In this document: in pieces, positions 18,442 through 25,776 of the stretch | Layout: every line of letters begins with the position of its first letter | Position numbering within the stretch: the first letter of the stretch is position 1 | Assembly (NCBI GenBank): GCA_964496575.1 | Contig: CAZCAC010000094.1 | Span: forward strand, 1 to 33,508 | Direction of reading: 5' to 3' | DNA from: CAZCAC01 sp964496575 | Lineage (GTDB): Bacteria; Planctomycetota; UBA1135; GCA-002686595 | Length of the DNA stretch: 33,508 nt | The notes under the pieces: model-generated | What the model saw: the letters and a program-made list of their open reading frames with translations, nothing else | Database searches by the model: none | Told to the model about the DNA's origin: nothing | Made by a program: the position numbers and the translations under genes

Positions 18442-19572
18442 TCACTCCTGGGTTGCTTCGTTGGCTTCGGCGCCCGGGGTGAGGAAGCGCGCCTTCACCA
18501 CCATGTCCGGAAAGAGGAGCTTGCCGGCCGCGTCCTCGATCGCGACGCGCACCGGCACGGTGTTCTTCACCTCATCGGCCTGCGGCTCGATACGCACCAC
18601 GCGCCCGGGGTGAGCCATGCCAGGCTGGGCGCGGGAGGTGATCTCGACTTCCTGTCCCTGCGCGACCCGGGCGAGGTCGTCCTGGTTGACGTCGACGCGC
18701 ACCTCGAGCTTCGCGGGGTCGTAGAGGCTCACGATCGAGTCGCCCCGCAGCGTGATCCATTGGCCGACCTCCGCCGCGCGGTCGATGACCACGCCGGCGA
18801 TGGGGCTCTCGATCACCGCGTAGTCGAGCTGCAGCCGGGCGATGTGGCGTTCGACACGCGCCTTGGTCAGGGAGGCCGCGGCGAGCGCGATCTCCTCGCG
18901 ACGGAAGCCCTCCTCGAGCAATCCGAGCTGCTCCTTCGCCCTGGAGAGCTGCGCAGAGAGGACCTGCACCTTCGACTCGTCGCGCTGCAGCTCTTCGAGG
19001 GGAATCGCGCCGGTGGGCTGCAGGCGGCGCGAGTGGTCGAGGATCTCGGTCGCCGTCGAGAGCTCCGCCTCGACGCGCCGTACCTCCGCCTCCGCCGAGG
19101 CGATCTCCTGCGGGCGGGCCCCGTTCTCCAGCTTCTCGAAGAGCGCTTCGGCCTCGTGCACCTTCGCCTCGGCCGCCTCCAGCTCGGCCTTCAGGTCGAC
19201 GTCGTAGAGGCGGGCGATCTCCTGCCCGGCCTCGACGCGGTCGCCCTCGACCACCGAGATCGAATCGATGCGCCCCTCGATCAGCGGCGTGACGCGGATG
19301 GGATAGTCGAGGGGGAGCTTGACCCAGCCCGAGGCGGTGAAGCCGCTGCGCGGCGTGGGCAAGGGGGGAGCTTCCTCCGCGGCGTCGGCGGGCTCGGGCG
19401 TCTGCGGGTGAACGGCCTCCTCGTCGGTGGAGCGGTCCATCCAGACGTAGACGCCCCCCGCGATCAGCGCGAGGAAGAGCACGATGCAGAGGTACTTCCA
19501 GGCCGGCGAGACTCCGGTGCGATCGCCTTCCGGTTCGCGCTCGATGCGCAGGCTCTCGAGGTCGGCGCTCAT
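18442..19572 (-). CDS. HlyD/MacA-type membrane fusion protein (ars operon gene 3)
   Basis: The 376-residue periplasmic adaptor is anchored by an N-terminal helix (about 25-45, KYLCIVLFLALIAGG). It carries a split lipoyl domain (LIEGRIDSISVVEGDRVEAGQ and VIESPIAGVVIDRAAEVGQ), a long coiled-coil hairpin between them (about 115-240) that would reach the TolC-type subunit, and a beta-barrel (LEVRVDVNQDDLARVAQGQEV). This layout matches adaptors of MacB-like and DevBCA-like exporters. The ATG at 19572 was chosen because it forms ATGA with the acr3 stop; the 18 codons upstream are inside acr3. Confidence 0.92.
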   Translation of the reverse strand: MSADLESLRIEREPEGDRTGVSPAWKYLCIVLFLALIAGGVYVWMDRSTDEEAVHPQTPEPADAAEEAPPLPTPRSGFTASGWVKLPLDYPIRVTPLIEGRIDSISVVEGDRVEAGQEIARLYDVDLKAELEAAEAKVHEAEALFEKLENGARPQEIASAEAEVRRVEAELSTATEILDHSRRLQPTGAIPLEELQRDESKVQVLSAQLSRAKEQLGLLEEGFRREEIALAAASLTKARVERHIARLQLDYAVIESPIAGVVIDRAAEVGQWITLRGDSIVSLYDPAKLEVRVDVNQDDLARVAQGQEVEITSRAQPGMAHPGRVVRIEPQADEVKNTVPVRVAIEDAAGKLLFPDMVVKARFLTPGAEANEATQE

Positions 19573-20654
19573 GAGAAGGGTCCGCCGGCTTGGGGTTCCG
19601 CGTGGAAGTAGCGGCGGCGCAGCCACAGCGCCACCGAGACCAGTCCGATCAGGACGGGCACCTCCACCAGCGGCCCGATGACCGCCGCGAAGGCCGCGCC
19701 GTGGCCGATCCCGAAGGTGGTGACCGCGACCGCGATCGCCAGCTCGAAGTTGTTGGAGGCCGCGGTGAACGACAGCGTGGCCGAGCGTGGGTAGTCCGCG
19801 CCGAGCTTCTTGCTCATCCAGAAGGAGATGAAGAACATCAAGACGAAGTAGATCAGCAGCGGGATCGCGATGCGCACCACGTCGAGGGGCAGCTCGACGA
19901 TGGTCTCACCCTTCAGCGAGAACATCACCACGATGGTGAAGAGCAGGGCGATCAGCGTGATCGGGCTGATCTTCGGGATGAAGACCGAGTGGTACCACTC
20001 CTTGTCCTTGAGCCGGATCAGCACCACTCGGGTCAGGATTCCCGCGAGGAAGGGGATGCCGAGGTAGATGAACACGCTTTGCGCGATCTCGCCGATGGTG
20101 ATGCCGACCTCGATCCCCTCCAGGCCGAACCAGGTCGGCACCACGGTGATGAAGACGAAGGCGTAGAGCGAGTAGAAGAAGACCTGGAAGATCGAGTTGA
20201 ACGCGACCAGCCCGGCGCAGTACTCGGTGTTCCCCTCGGCGAGGTCGTTCCAGACGATCACCATGGCGATGCAGCGCGCCAGGCCAATCAGGATCAACCC
20301 GATCATGTACTCCGGCTCGTCGCGCAGGAAGAGCATCGCCAGCGCGAACATCAGGAGCGGGCCGATCACCCAGTTCTGCAGCAGCGACAGCCCGAGGATC
20401 CGTACGTTGCGGAAGACGCGCCCCAGCTCCTCGTAGCGCACCTTGGCCAGCGGCGGGTACATCATCAGGATCAGGCCGGCGGCGATCGGGATCGAGGTGT
20501 TGCCGACGCTCAGCCGCTCGAGCAGCGGCACGAATCCGGACGTGATGTTTCCCAGGAGCACGCCGGCCCCCATCGCCAGGAAGATCCACAGCGTCAGGTA
20601 GCGATCGAGAAAACCCAGCCGGCCTCGGCTCCGGCATCCGGTGCTGTCACTCAT
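19569..20654 (-). CDS. acr3: ACR3-family arsenite efflux permease (ars operon gene 2)
   Basis: The 361-residue, roughly ten-helix carrier exports As(III), probably by proton exchange, from cytoplasm to periplasm. Signature segments are GLARCIAMVIVWNDLAEGN, with the essential family Cys at 128, and TAASNNFELAIAVAVTTFG with Glu304, the second catalytic residue known in ACR3 proteins. The start overlaps arsR by 8 nt; an AGGAGG lies 13 nt before the ATG inside arsR. Location between arsR and a tripartite exporter links arsenite export to a second, outer-membrane step. Confidence 0.96.
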   Translation of the reverse strand: MSDSTGCRSRGRLGFLDRYLTLWIFLAMGAGVLLGNITSGFVPLLERLSVGNTSIPIAAGLILMMYPPLAKVRYEELGRVFRNVRILGLSLLQNWVIGPLLMFALAMLFLRDEPEYMIGLILIGLARCIAMVIVWNDLAEGNTEYCAGLVAFNSIFQVFFYSLYAFVFITVVPTWFGLEGIEVGITIGEIAQSVFIYLGIPFLAGILTRVVLIRLKDKEWYHSVFIPKISPITLIALLFTIVVMFSLKGETIVELPLDVVRIAIPLLIYFVLMFFISFWMSKKLGADYPRSATLSFTAASNNFELAIAVAVTTFGIGHGAAFAAVIGPLVEVPVLIGLVSVALWLRRRYFHAEPQAGGPFS

Positions 20655-21060
20655 CGTTGGCGGCTCGCCTCCTTCGGCCGTTCGTCTGGGTCGCGGTGCA
20701 TCCAGTCTTGCTCTGCATCCGGCGCCGCAGCTTGCGGCGCAGCGCGGCGGCGGGGAGCTTCTCCACCAGTGCCGCCATGGCGCTCAGCACCTCGGCGGTG
20801 TTCCGGTCGGGCTTGCGGGCCAGCCCGTAGTGCACCCACACTCCCTCGCGCCGGTCTTCGAGTAGCCCCGCGTTGCGCATGTAGCGCAGGTGGCGTGACG
20901 CCTTCGACTGGGTGATCTCGAGGACGGCCACGAAATCACAGACGCAGAGCTCCTCCTCCTCGAAGAGGAGCACCAGCATCGCCAGCCTCGTCTCCTCGGA
21001 GAGTGCCCGGAAGAGCTCGGCGTGCCGCTGGAAGCGTTCCACTGGGATGGTGGGGGACAT
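20647..21060 (-). CDS. arsR: ArsR-family metalloregulator (ars operon gene 1)
   Basis: The 137-residue winged-helix repressor would release DNA on binding As(III)/Sb(III). The metal site is ELCVCDF (Cys39, Cys41); the third Cys of R773-type ArsR is Phe-adjacent and absent, so binding could use two thiols plus Cys121 or another ligand. The recognition helix reads ITQSKASRHLRYMRNAGLL. The C-terminus is a basic tail. The start ATG (21060) has no Shine-Dalgarno sequence and sits only about 10 nt from the -10 element, suggesting a leaderless or nearly leaderless message. The reading frame is open further upstream but that stretch contains the promoter. Confidence 0.95.
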   Translation of the reverse strand: MSPTIPVERFQRHAELFRALSEETRLAMLVLLFEEEELCVCDFVAVLEITQSKASRHLRYMRNAGLLEDRREGVWVHYGLARKPDRNTAEVLSAMAALVEKLPAAALRRKLRRRMQSKTGCTATQTNGRRRRAANDE

Positions 21061-21069
21061 CGAGGGGAC

Positions 21070-21098
21070 TGTATAACCGGCTAGGCGGTTACGAACAA
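21070..21098 (-). promoter_or_regulatory. Promoter of the ars/Sec-permease operon
   Basis: On the minus strand, TTGTTC (21098-21093), a 17-nt spacer and TATACA (21075-21070). It is one of the strongest promoter matches in the window, and its predicted transcription start (about 21063) nearly coincides with the ATG of arsR at 21060. Confidence 0.65.
21074..21091. promoter_or_regulatory. Probable ArsR operator
   Basis: The 18-bp palindrome TAACCGG-CTAG-GCGGTTA has a single mismatched pair. It lies in the spacer and touches the -10 element of the operon promoter, where bound ArsR would block RNA polymerase. This is the usual autoregulatory arrangement of arsR genes. Confidence 0.7.
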
Positions 21099-21211
21099 GA
21101 GGACCTCGGGGGAACGAGATCGGTCGGAGCGGCGCGGGAGCCTCGGGTGAGTCGATCGGCTGCCAGGTGGGCGATATGTACCCGCGACTTACACCTCCAC
21201 ATCGCTCTTCC

Positions 21212-21240
21212 TTGTCACCCCATTCCACCGACTCTACGCT
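21212..21240 (+). promoter_or_regulatory. Candidate promoter for the tricorn-like gene
   Basis: TTGTCA (21212-21217) and TACGCT (21235-21240) at 17 nt spacing, giving a leader of about 28 nt with AGGA 10 nt before the ATG. It is back-to-back with the ars promoter but over 100 nt away from the ArsR palindrome. Confidence 0.45.
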
Positions 21241-21274
21241 GCGCCGGTCCCCTCGACCCCAGGATCTCCTTTCG

Positions 21275-24200
21275 ATGAAGTACACCATCCGTCGCTCATC
21301 CCTCGCGAGCCTCATCCTCCTCTGGTCGGCCGCACCGGTCCTCGCCGCCTGCGCTGGTTCTCCCGACCCCGGATCCACGTCCTCTTCGGCGAGCGTGCCA
21401 GTGACCACTCCTGTCCAGGCTGGCGCGCTCGAACAGACGCTGCTGCTGCAGGATCCGACGATCAGCGCGAAGCACGTCGTCTTCCGTTACGCGGAGGATC
21501 TGTGGGTCGCCTCCCGTGCCGGCGGTCTGGCCCGACGCCTGACCAGCAGCCCGGGGACCGAGTCGTCACCGCAGCTTTCCCCCGACGGTTCGATGGTCGC
21601 GTTCACCGGTCAGTACGAGGGGAACTCGGACGTGTACGTGATCCCGGTCACGGGCGGCGTGCCGAAGCGGCTGACCTGGCACCCGGGCTCGGACGGGGTG
21701 CTCGAGTGGACTCCCGACGGCGGATCGGTCCTGTTCCGCAGCTCGCGGATCGGCTACCGCGTCTCGCAGATCTACATGGTACCGCTGAACGGCGGGACCC
21801 CGAAGGCGCTGGAGCTGCCCAAGGTCAGCCACGCCTCGATGAACGACGCCGGAACGCACATCGCCTACACCGCGATCGGCGACGCGTTTCGCACCTGGAA
21901 GCGCTATCGCGGCGGTCGTCTGACCTCGGTGTGGATCTTCGATCGGGCGACGCACGAGGTCGAGGTGGTTCCGCGGATCCCCGCCAACGACACCTTTCCG
22001 CGCTGGCTCGGCGGTGACGTGTACTTCGCCTCCGACCGCGACGACGTGATGAACCTGTACCGCTTCACGCCGGGCGGGTCGGACGTCGAGCAGCTGACGA
22101 AATACACCGACTACCACATCCGCAGCATGGACAGCGGCGGCGGCGCGGTGGTCTTCGAGCAGGCGGGCGCGCTGCACGTCTTCGATCCGGCCAGCGGGTC
22201 GATCGAAGACCTCGCGATCAGCGTGCCCTCGGACGGGCTGACCGCCGTGCCTCGCTGGCAGCCGGTCGAGGGCCAGGTCCGCGGAGCGGCGATCGCCCCC
22301 AACGGCAAGCGCGCGGTGTTCGAGGCGCGCGGCGAGATCATCACCGTGCCGAAGGAGCACGGCGATGCACGCAACCTGACCCGCTCTCCCGGCGTGCACG
22401 AGCGCTCCCCGGCCTGGTCGCCGGACGGCGAGGAGATCGCCTGGTTCAGCGACGAGGGGGGTGAGTACCGGTTGGTCGTCTCCGACCGGATGGGACGCGA
22501 GGAGCCGCGTGTCTTCGAGCTCGGCGGCGCCGGCTTCTACTACGACCTGCAGTGGAGCCCCGACGGCGAGAAGCTGATGTTCTCCGACAAGGCGAACAAG
22601 CTCAACTACCTCATGCTGGAGAGCGGCGAGATCACCGAGGTCGCCGACGTGCAGGGCTCGCTCGGCGTGCTCCGGCCCACTGCGGTCTGGTCGCACGACT
22701 CGAAGTGGATCGCCTTCCAGAACCGCAACACGCGGACGCTCTACGACCAGATCGCGCTCTACGAGCTGGCGACGAAGACCACCACCACGGTCACCGACGA
22801 CTTCGCCATGTCCGGCGACCCTGCGTTCTCGACCGACGGGAAGTACCTGTACTTCACCGCCTCGATCGACCAGGGCCCCGGGCTCATGGGGCTGAACATG
22901 ACCACTTCCTCGACCCCGAACGCGTCCACCAACCTGTACGTGGCGGTGCTCCAGGCGGACGAGCCGAACCCCCTCTTCCCGAAGAGCGACGACGCCGTCG
23001 ACGAGAAGAAGAAGAAGGACGAGGAGGACGCCGACTCCGAGGAGGAGAATGGCGAGGAGGAAGAGGGCGCCGACGAATCTCCCGAGGAGGAGACCGCCGA
23101 GGAAGGTGAAGGTGAGGAAGAGGACGAGGAGGAAGAGGACGAGGAGGAAGAGGGTCCGGCGATCGACCTCGAGGGGCTCGACCAGCGGATCCTCGCTCTG
23201 CCTGTCGCCTCCAGCCGCTACGGGAACCTCGCTTGCGCCGGCGACAAGCTGCTCTTTCTCGAGATGGGCAGTGGCGGCGGCCGGCGTCGCGGCGGCGGCG
23301 GCGCGACCCTGAAGAGCTTCGACTTCGACTCCCGCGAGGCGAAGGAGCTCAAGAAGGGCATTCGCGGGTTCTCCGTCTCCGCCGACGGCAAGTCGCTCCT
23401 GACCTCGAGCGGCGGGAGCTTCTCGATCACCGACGCCAAGGGTGGCGACGGCAAGACCCTCGGGATCGACTCGGTCCGCGTCCGTGTCGAGCCCGAGCTC
23501 GAGTGGCCGCAGATCCTGCGCGAGGTGTGGCGGATCGAGCGCGACTACTTCTACGACGAGCAGTTCCACGGCGTCGACTGGCCGGCGATGTGGGAGCGCT
23601 GGAAGGTCTTCCTGCCGCACGTCAAGCACCGCGCCGACCTGACCATGATGATCCAGGAGCTGATCGGTGAGCTGTGCTGCGGGCACAACTACGTCGGCGG
23701 TGGAGACCGCCCCGGAGCTCCCGCCGGGATCTCCGTGGGCCTCCTCGGCGCGGACTTCGAGGTTACGGGCGGGCGCTTCCGGATCGCCCGGATCCTCCGT
23801 GGCCAGAACTGGAACCCGACCCTGCGCGCCCCGCTCACCGAGCCGGGGGTCGACGCCGCCGAGGGTGACTACCTGATCGCGGTCAACGGCCAGGACCTCA
23901 CCGCTGCGGACAACCTCTACCAGGCGTTCGAGTACACCGCGGGCAAGCAGACCGACCTCACGCTCTCGGTGAATGCCGACGGCAGTGAGGCGCGGACCGT
24001 GACGGTGGTGCCGACCTCGAGCGAGGGGCAGTTGCGCTTCCGGACCTGGATCGAGGACAACCGCAAGCGCGTCGAGGAGCTCTCCGGCGGTCGTCTCGCG
24101 TACGTCTACATGCCCGATACCGGCGGTCGCGGCCGCGCGTTCTTCAACCGCGACTTCTTCAGCCAGCTGGACAAGGAAGGCGTGGTTCTCGACGAGCGCT

Positions 24201-24691
24201 ACAACGGTGGGGGCCAGGTGGCGGACTACGTCATCGAGCTGCTCTCGCGCGACGTGATGAGCTACTGGATGAACCGCGAGAAGTGGCTCGGCTACTCGCC
24301 CTCGGGCGTCATGACCGGGCCGAAGGTGATGATCATCAACGAGAACGCGGGCTCCGGCGGTGACTGGATGCCGTGGGCCTTCAAGAAGTTCGGCGTCGGC
24401 CCGCTGGTCGGGACGCGCACCTGGGGCGGCCTCGTCGGCATCTCCGGCTACCCGCCGCTGATCGACGGCGGCATGGTCACCGCGGCGAGCTTCGGGATCA
24501 TGGACACCGACGGGACGTGGGCGGTCGAGAATGTCGGCGTCGCGCCCGACCACGAGGTGATCGAGTGGCCTGCGGACATCATCGCCGGCAAGGATCCGCA
24601 GCTGGAGAAGGCGGTCGAGCTGGCGCTCGAGGCGCTCGCGACGCAGGAGAAGAAGCCGCTGCCGACCTATCACCCGCCGTCGAAGCGGTGA
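21275..24691 (+). CDS. Tricorn-like protease, lipoprotein
   Basis: The 1138-residue protein resembles tricorn, a self-compartmentalising peptidase that degrades oligopeptides, but carries a lipoprotein signal (APVLAAC, Cys about 29), so it should act outside the cytoplasm. Residues of about 55-570 form two beta-propellers with TolB-like repeats (SPDG, WSPDGEEIAWFSD). Residues of about 573-628 are an almost uninterrupted Glu/Asp tract. The C1 domain with His804 (CCGHNYVGG), a PDZ domain (about 830-920) and the C2 domain with nucleophile Ser1027 (NENAGSGGDW) and Glu1085 (WAVENVGVAPDH) follow in tricorn order. The residue before the His is Gly, where archaeal tricorn has Ser, so the tetrad may be a triad here. 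The ATG at 21275 has a good AGGA site. The stop overlaps the next gene as GTGA. Confidence 0.93.
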   Translation: MKYTIRRSSLASLILLWSAAPVLAACAGSPDPGSTSSSASVPVTTPVQAGALEQTLLLQDPTISAKHVVFRYAEDLWVASRAGGLARRLTSSPGTESSPQLSPDGSMVAFTGQYEGNSDVYVIPVTGGVPKRLTWHPGSDGVLEWTPDGGSVLFRSSRIGYRVSQIYMVPLNGGTPKALELPKVSHASMNDAGTHIAYTAIGDAFRTWKRYRGGRLTSVWIFDRATHEVEVVPRIPANDTFPRWLGGDVYFASDRDDVMNLYRFTPGGSDVEQLTKYTDYHIRSMDSGGGAVVFEQAGALHVFDPASGSIEDLAISVPSDGLTAVPRWQPVEGQVRGAAIAPNGKRAVFEARGEIITVPKEHGDARNLTRSPGVHERSPAWSPDGEEIAWFSDEGGEYRLVVSDRMGREEPRVFELGGAGFYYDLQWSPDGEKLMFSDKANKLNYLMLESGEITEVADVQGSLGVLRPTAVWSHDSKWIAFQNRNTRTLYDQIALYELATKTTTTVTDDFAMSGDPAFSTDGKYLYFTASIDQGPGLMGLNMTTSSTPNASTNLYVAVLQADEPNPLFPKSDDAVDEKKKKDEEDADSEEENGEEEEGADESPEEETAEEGEGEEEDEEEEDEEEEGPAIDLEGLDQRILALPVASSRYGNLACAGDKLLFLEMGSGGGRRRGGGGATLKSFDFDSREAKELKKGIRGFSVSADGKSLLTSSGGSFSITDAKGGDGKTLGIDSVRVRVEPELEWPQILREVWRIERDYFYDEQFHGVDWPAMWERWKVFLPHVKHRADLTMMIQELIGELCCGHNYVGGGDRPGAPAGISVGLLGADFEVTGGRFRIARILRGQNWNPTLRAPLTEPGVDAAEGDYLIAVNGQDLTAADNLYQAFEYTAGKQTDLTLSVNADGSEARTVTVVPTSSEGQLRFRTWIEDNRKRVEELSGGRLAYVYMPDTGGRGRAFFNRDFFSQLDKEGVVLDERYNGGGQVADYVIELLSRDVMSYWMNREKWLGYSPSGVMTGPKVMIINENAGSGGDWMPWAFKKFGVGPLVGTRTWGGLVGISGYPPLIDGGMVTAASFGIMDTDGTWAVENVGVAPDHEVIEWPADIIAGKDPQLEKAVELALEALATQEKKPLPTYHPPSKR

Positions 24692-25776
24692 CCGGCAGGA
24701 AGGTCGAGCTCGCCGGCGCGCGCCCCGACGCGCGCGTCGACGAGCGCGACACGATGTTCGCGCGGATGGCGCGCGTGGAGGGTTCGGAGGAGTACCGCGA
24801 GTACTACGAGCGGAGGCCCGAGCTGCGCAAGGGGGACGACCACCTGCGGTCGCTCCCGCGCCTCGCCTCGCCGGGGGGCAGCCTCTACGAGCCGGGGGCG
24901 GCGAACGACGCACAGGAGTACTTCCGCCGGATCGAGGAGATCGAGGTGGAATCGGCGGACGTCGCGCGGTGGCGGGCGCGGCTGGAGAGCGGGGCGAACC
25001 GCACGGCGGTGGTCGAGGAGCTGCTTCGAGAGTACGGCGCGGTGGCGGTCGGCTGCACGGCGCTCCATTCCGCCTACGTCTACACCCACAAGGGGCGGCT
25101 CGACGAGGACTACGGAGAGGCGGTCGAGCTCGATCATCCCAGCGCGATCGTCTTCCTGGTGGAGATGGACTTCGAGGCGATGCAGCGCGCCCCGCATCTC
25201 GAGGTGATCGCGGAGTCCGCGCGGCAGTACTTCATCGCGGCGCGGGCTTCGATGGTGCTGGAGGCGGTGCTGCGTGAGTGCGGGTGGAGCGCCAAGGCAC
25301 ACTACGACGCTCACTACGACGTGATCCTGCCGCCGCTGGCGGTGAACGCCGGACTCGGGGAGCTCGGTCGCAACAACATCCTGATCGCCGATCGCCACGG
25401 CAGCCGCGTTCGCATCGGCGCGGTGACCACCGACTGCGAGGTCGAGTACTCGACGCCGATCTCGCTGGGCGCAGACGAGTTCTGCGAGACGTGCAAGAAG
25501 TGCGCGGACAATTGCCCGTCGCGGTCGCTGACCACCGGCGGGAAGGAGATGGTGCGGGGGGTGGCGAAGTGGCCGACGCGGGTGGAGACCTGCTACGCGT
25601 ACTGGCGGAGCGTCGGCTCGGACTGCGGGATCTGCATGGCTTGCTGTCCCTTCTCGCACCGGAACAACTGGTTCCACAACGCGGTGCGCTGGTCGCTCTC
25701 GCGCTGGACCTGGCTGCGGCGGCCGGCGCTCTTCTTCGACGATCTCGTCTACGGGCGACGGTGGAAGTCTCGTTGA
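24688..25776 (+). CDS. RdhA/QueG-type corrinoid and 4Fe-4S reductase-like protein
   Basis: The 362-residue protein resembles the catalytic and ferredoxin parts of reductive dehalogenases and the related epoxyqueuosine reductase QueG. Visible: the N-terminal DERDTMFARMARVEG and YYERRPELR typical of RdhA-like proteins, the corrinoid-domain segment PPLAVNAGLGELGRNN, and two cluster motifs: CETCKKCADNCP (Cys266, 269, 272, 276) and CGICMACCP (Cys313, 316, 320, with Cys302 a likely fourth ligand). There is no Tat signal or membrane anchor, so it should be cytoplasmic. The GTG start at 24688 overlaps the tricorn stop (GTGA) and keeps the conserved N-terminus. A true dehalogenase is not proven; many such homologues are uncharacterised. 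Confidence 0.85.
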   Translation: MTGRKVELAGARPDARVDERDTMFARMARVEGSEEYREYYERRPELRKGDDHLRSLPRLASPGGSLYEPGAANDAQEYFRRIEEIEVESADVARWRARLESGANRTAVVEELLREYGAVAVGCTALHSAYVYTHKGRLDEDYGEAVELDHPSAIVFLVEMDFEAMQRAPHLEVIAESARQYFIAARASMVLEAVLRECGWSAKAHYDAHYDVILPPLAVNAGLGELGRNNILIADRHGSRVRIGAVTTDCEVEYSTPISLGADEFCETCKKCADNCPSRSLTTGGKEMVRGVAKWPTRVETCYAYWRSVGSDCGICMACCPFSHRNNWFHNAVRWSLSRWTWLRRPALFFDDLVYGRRWKSR

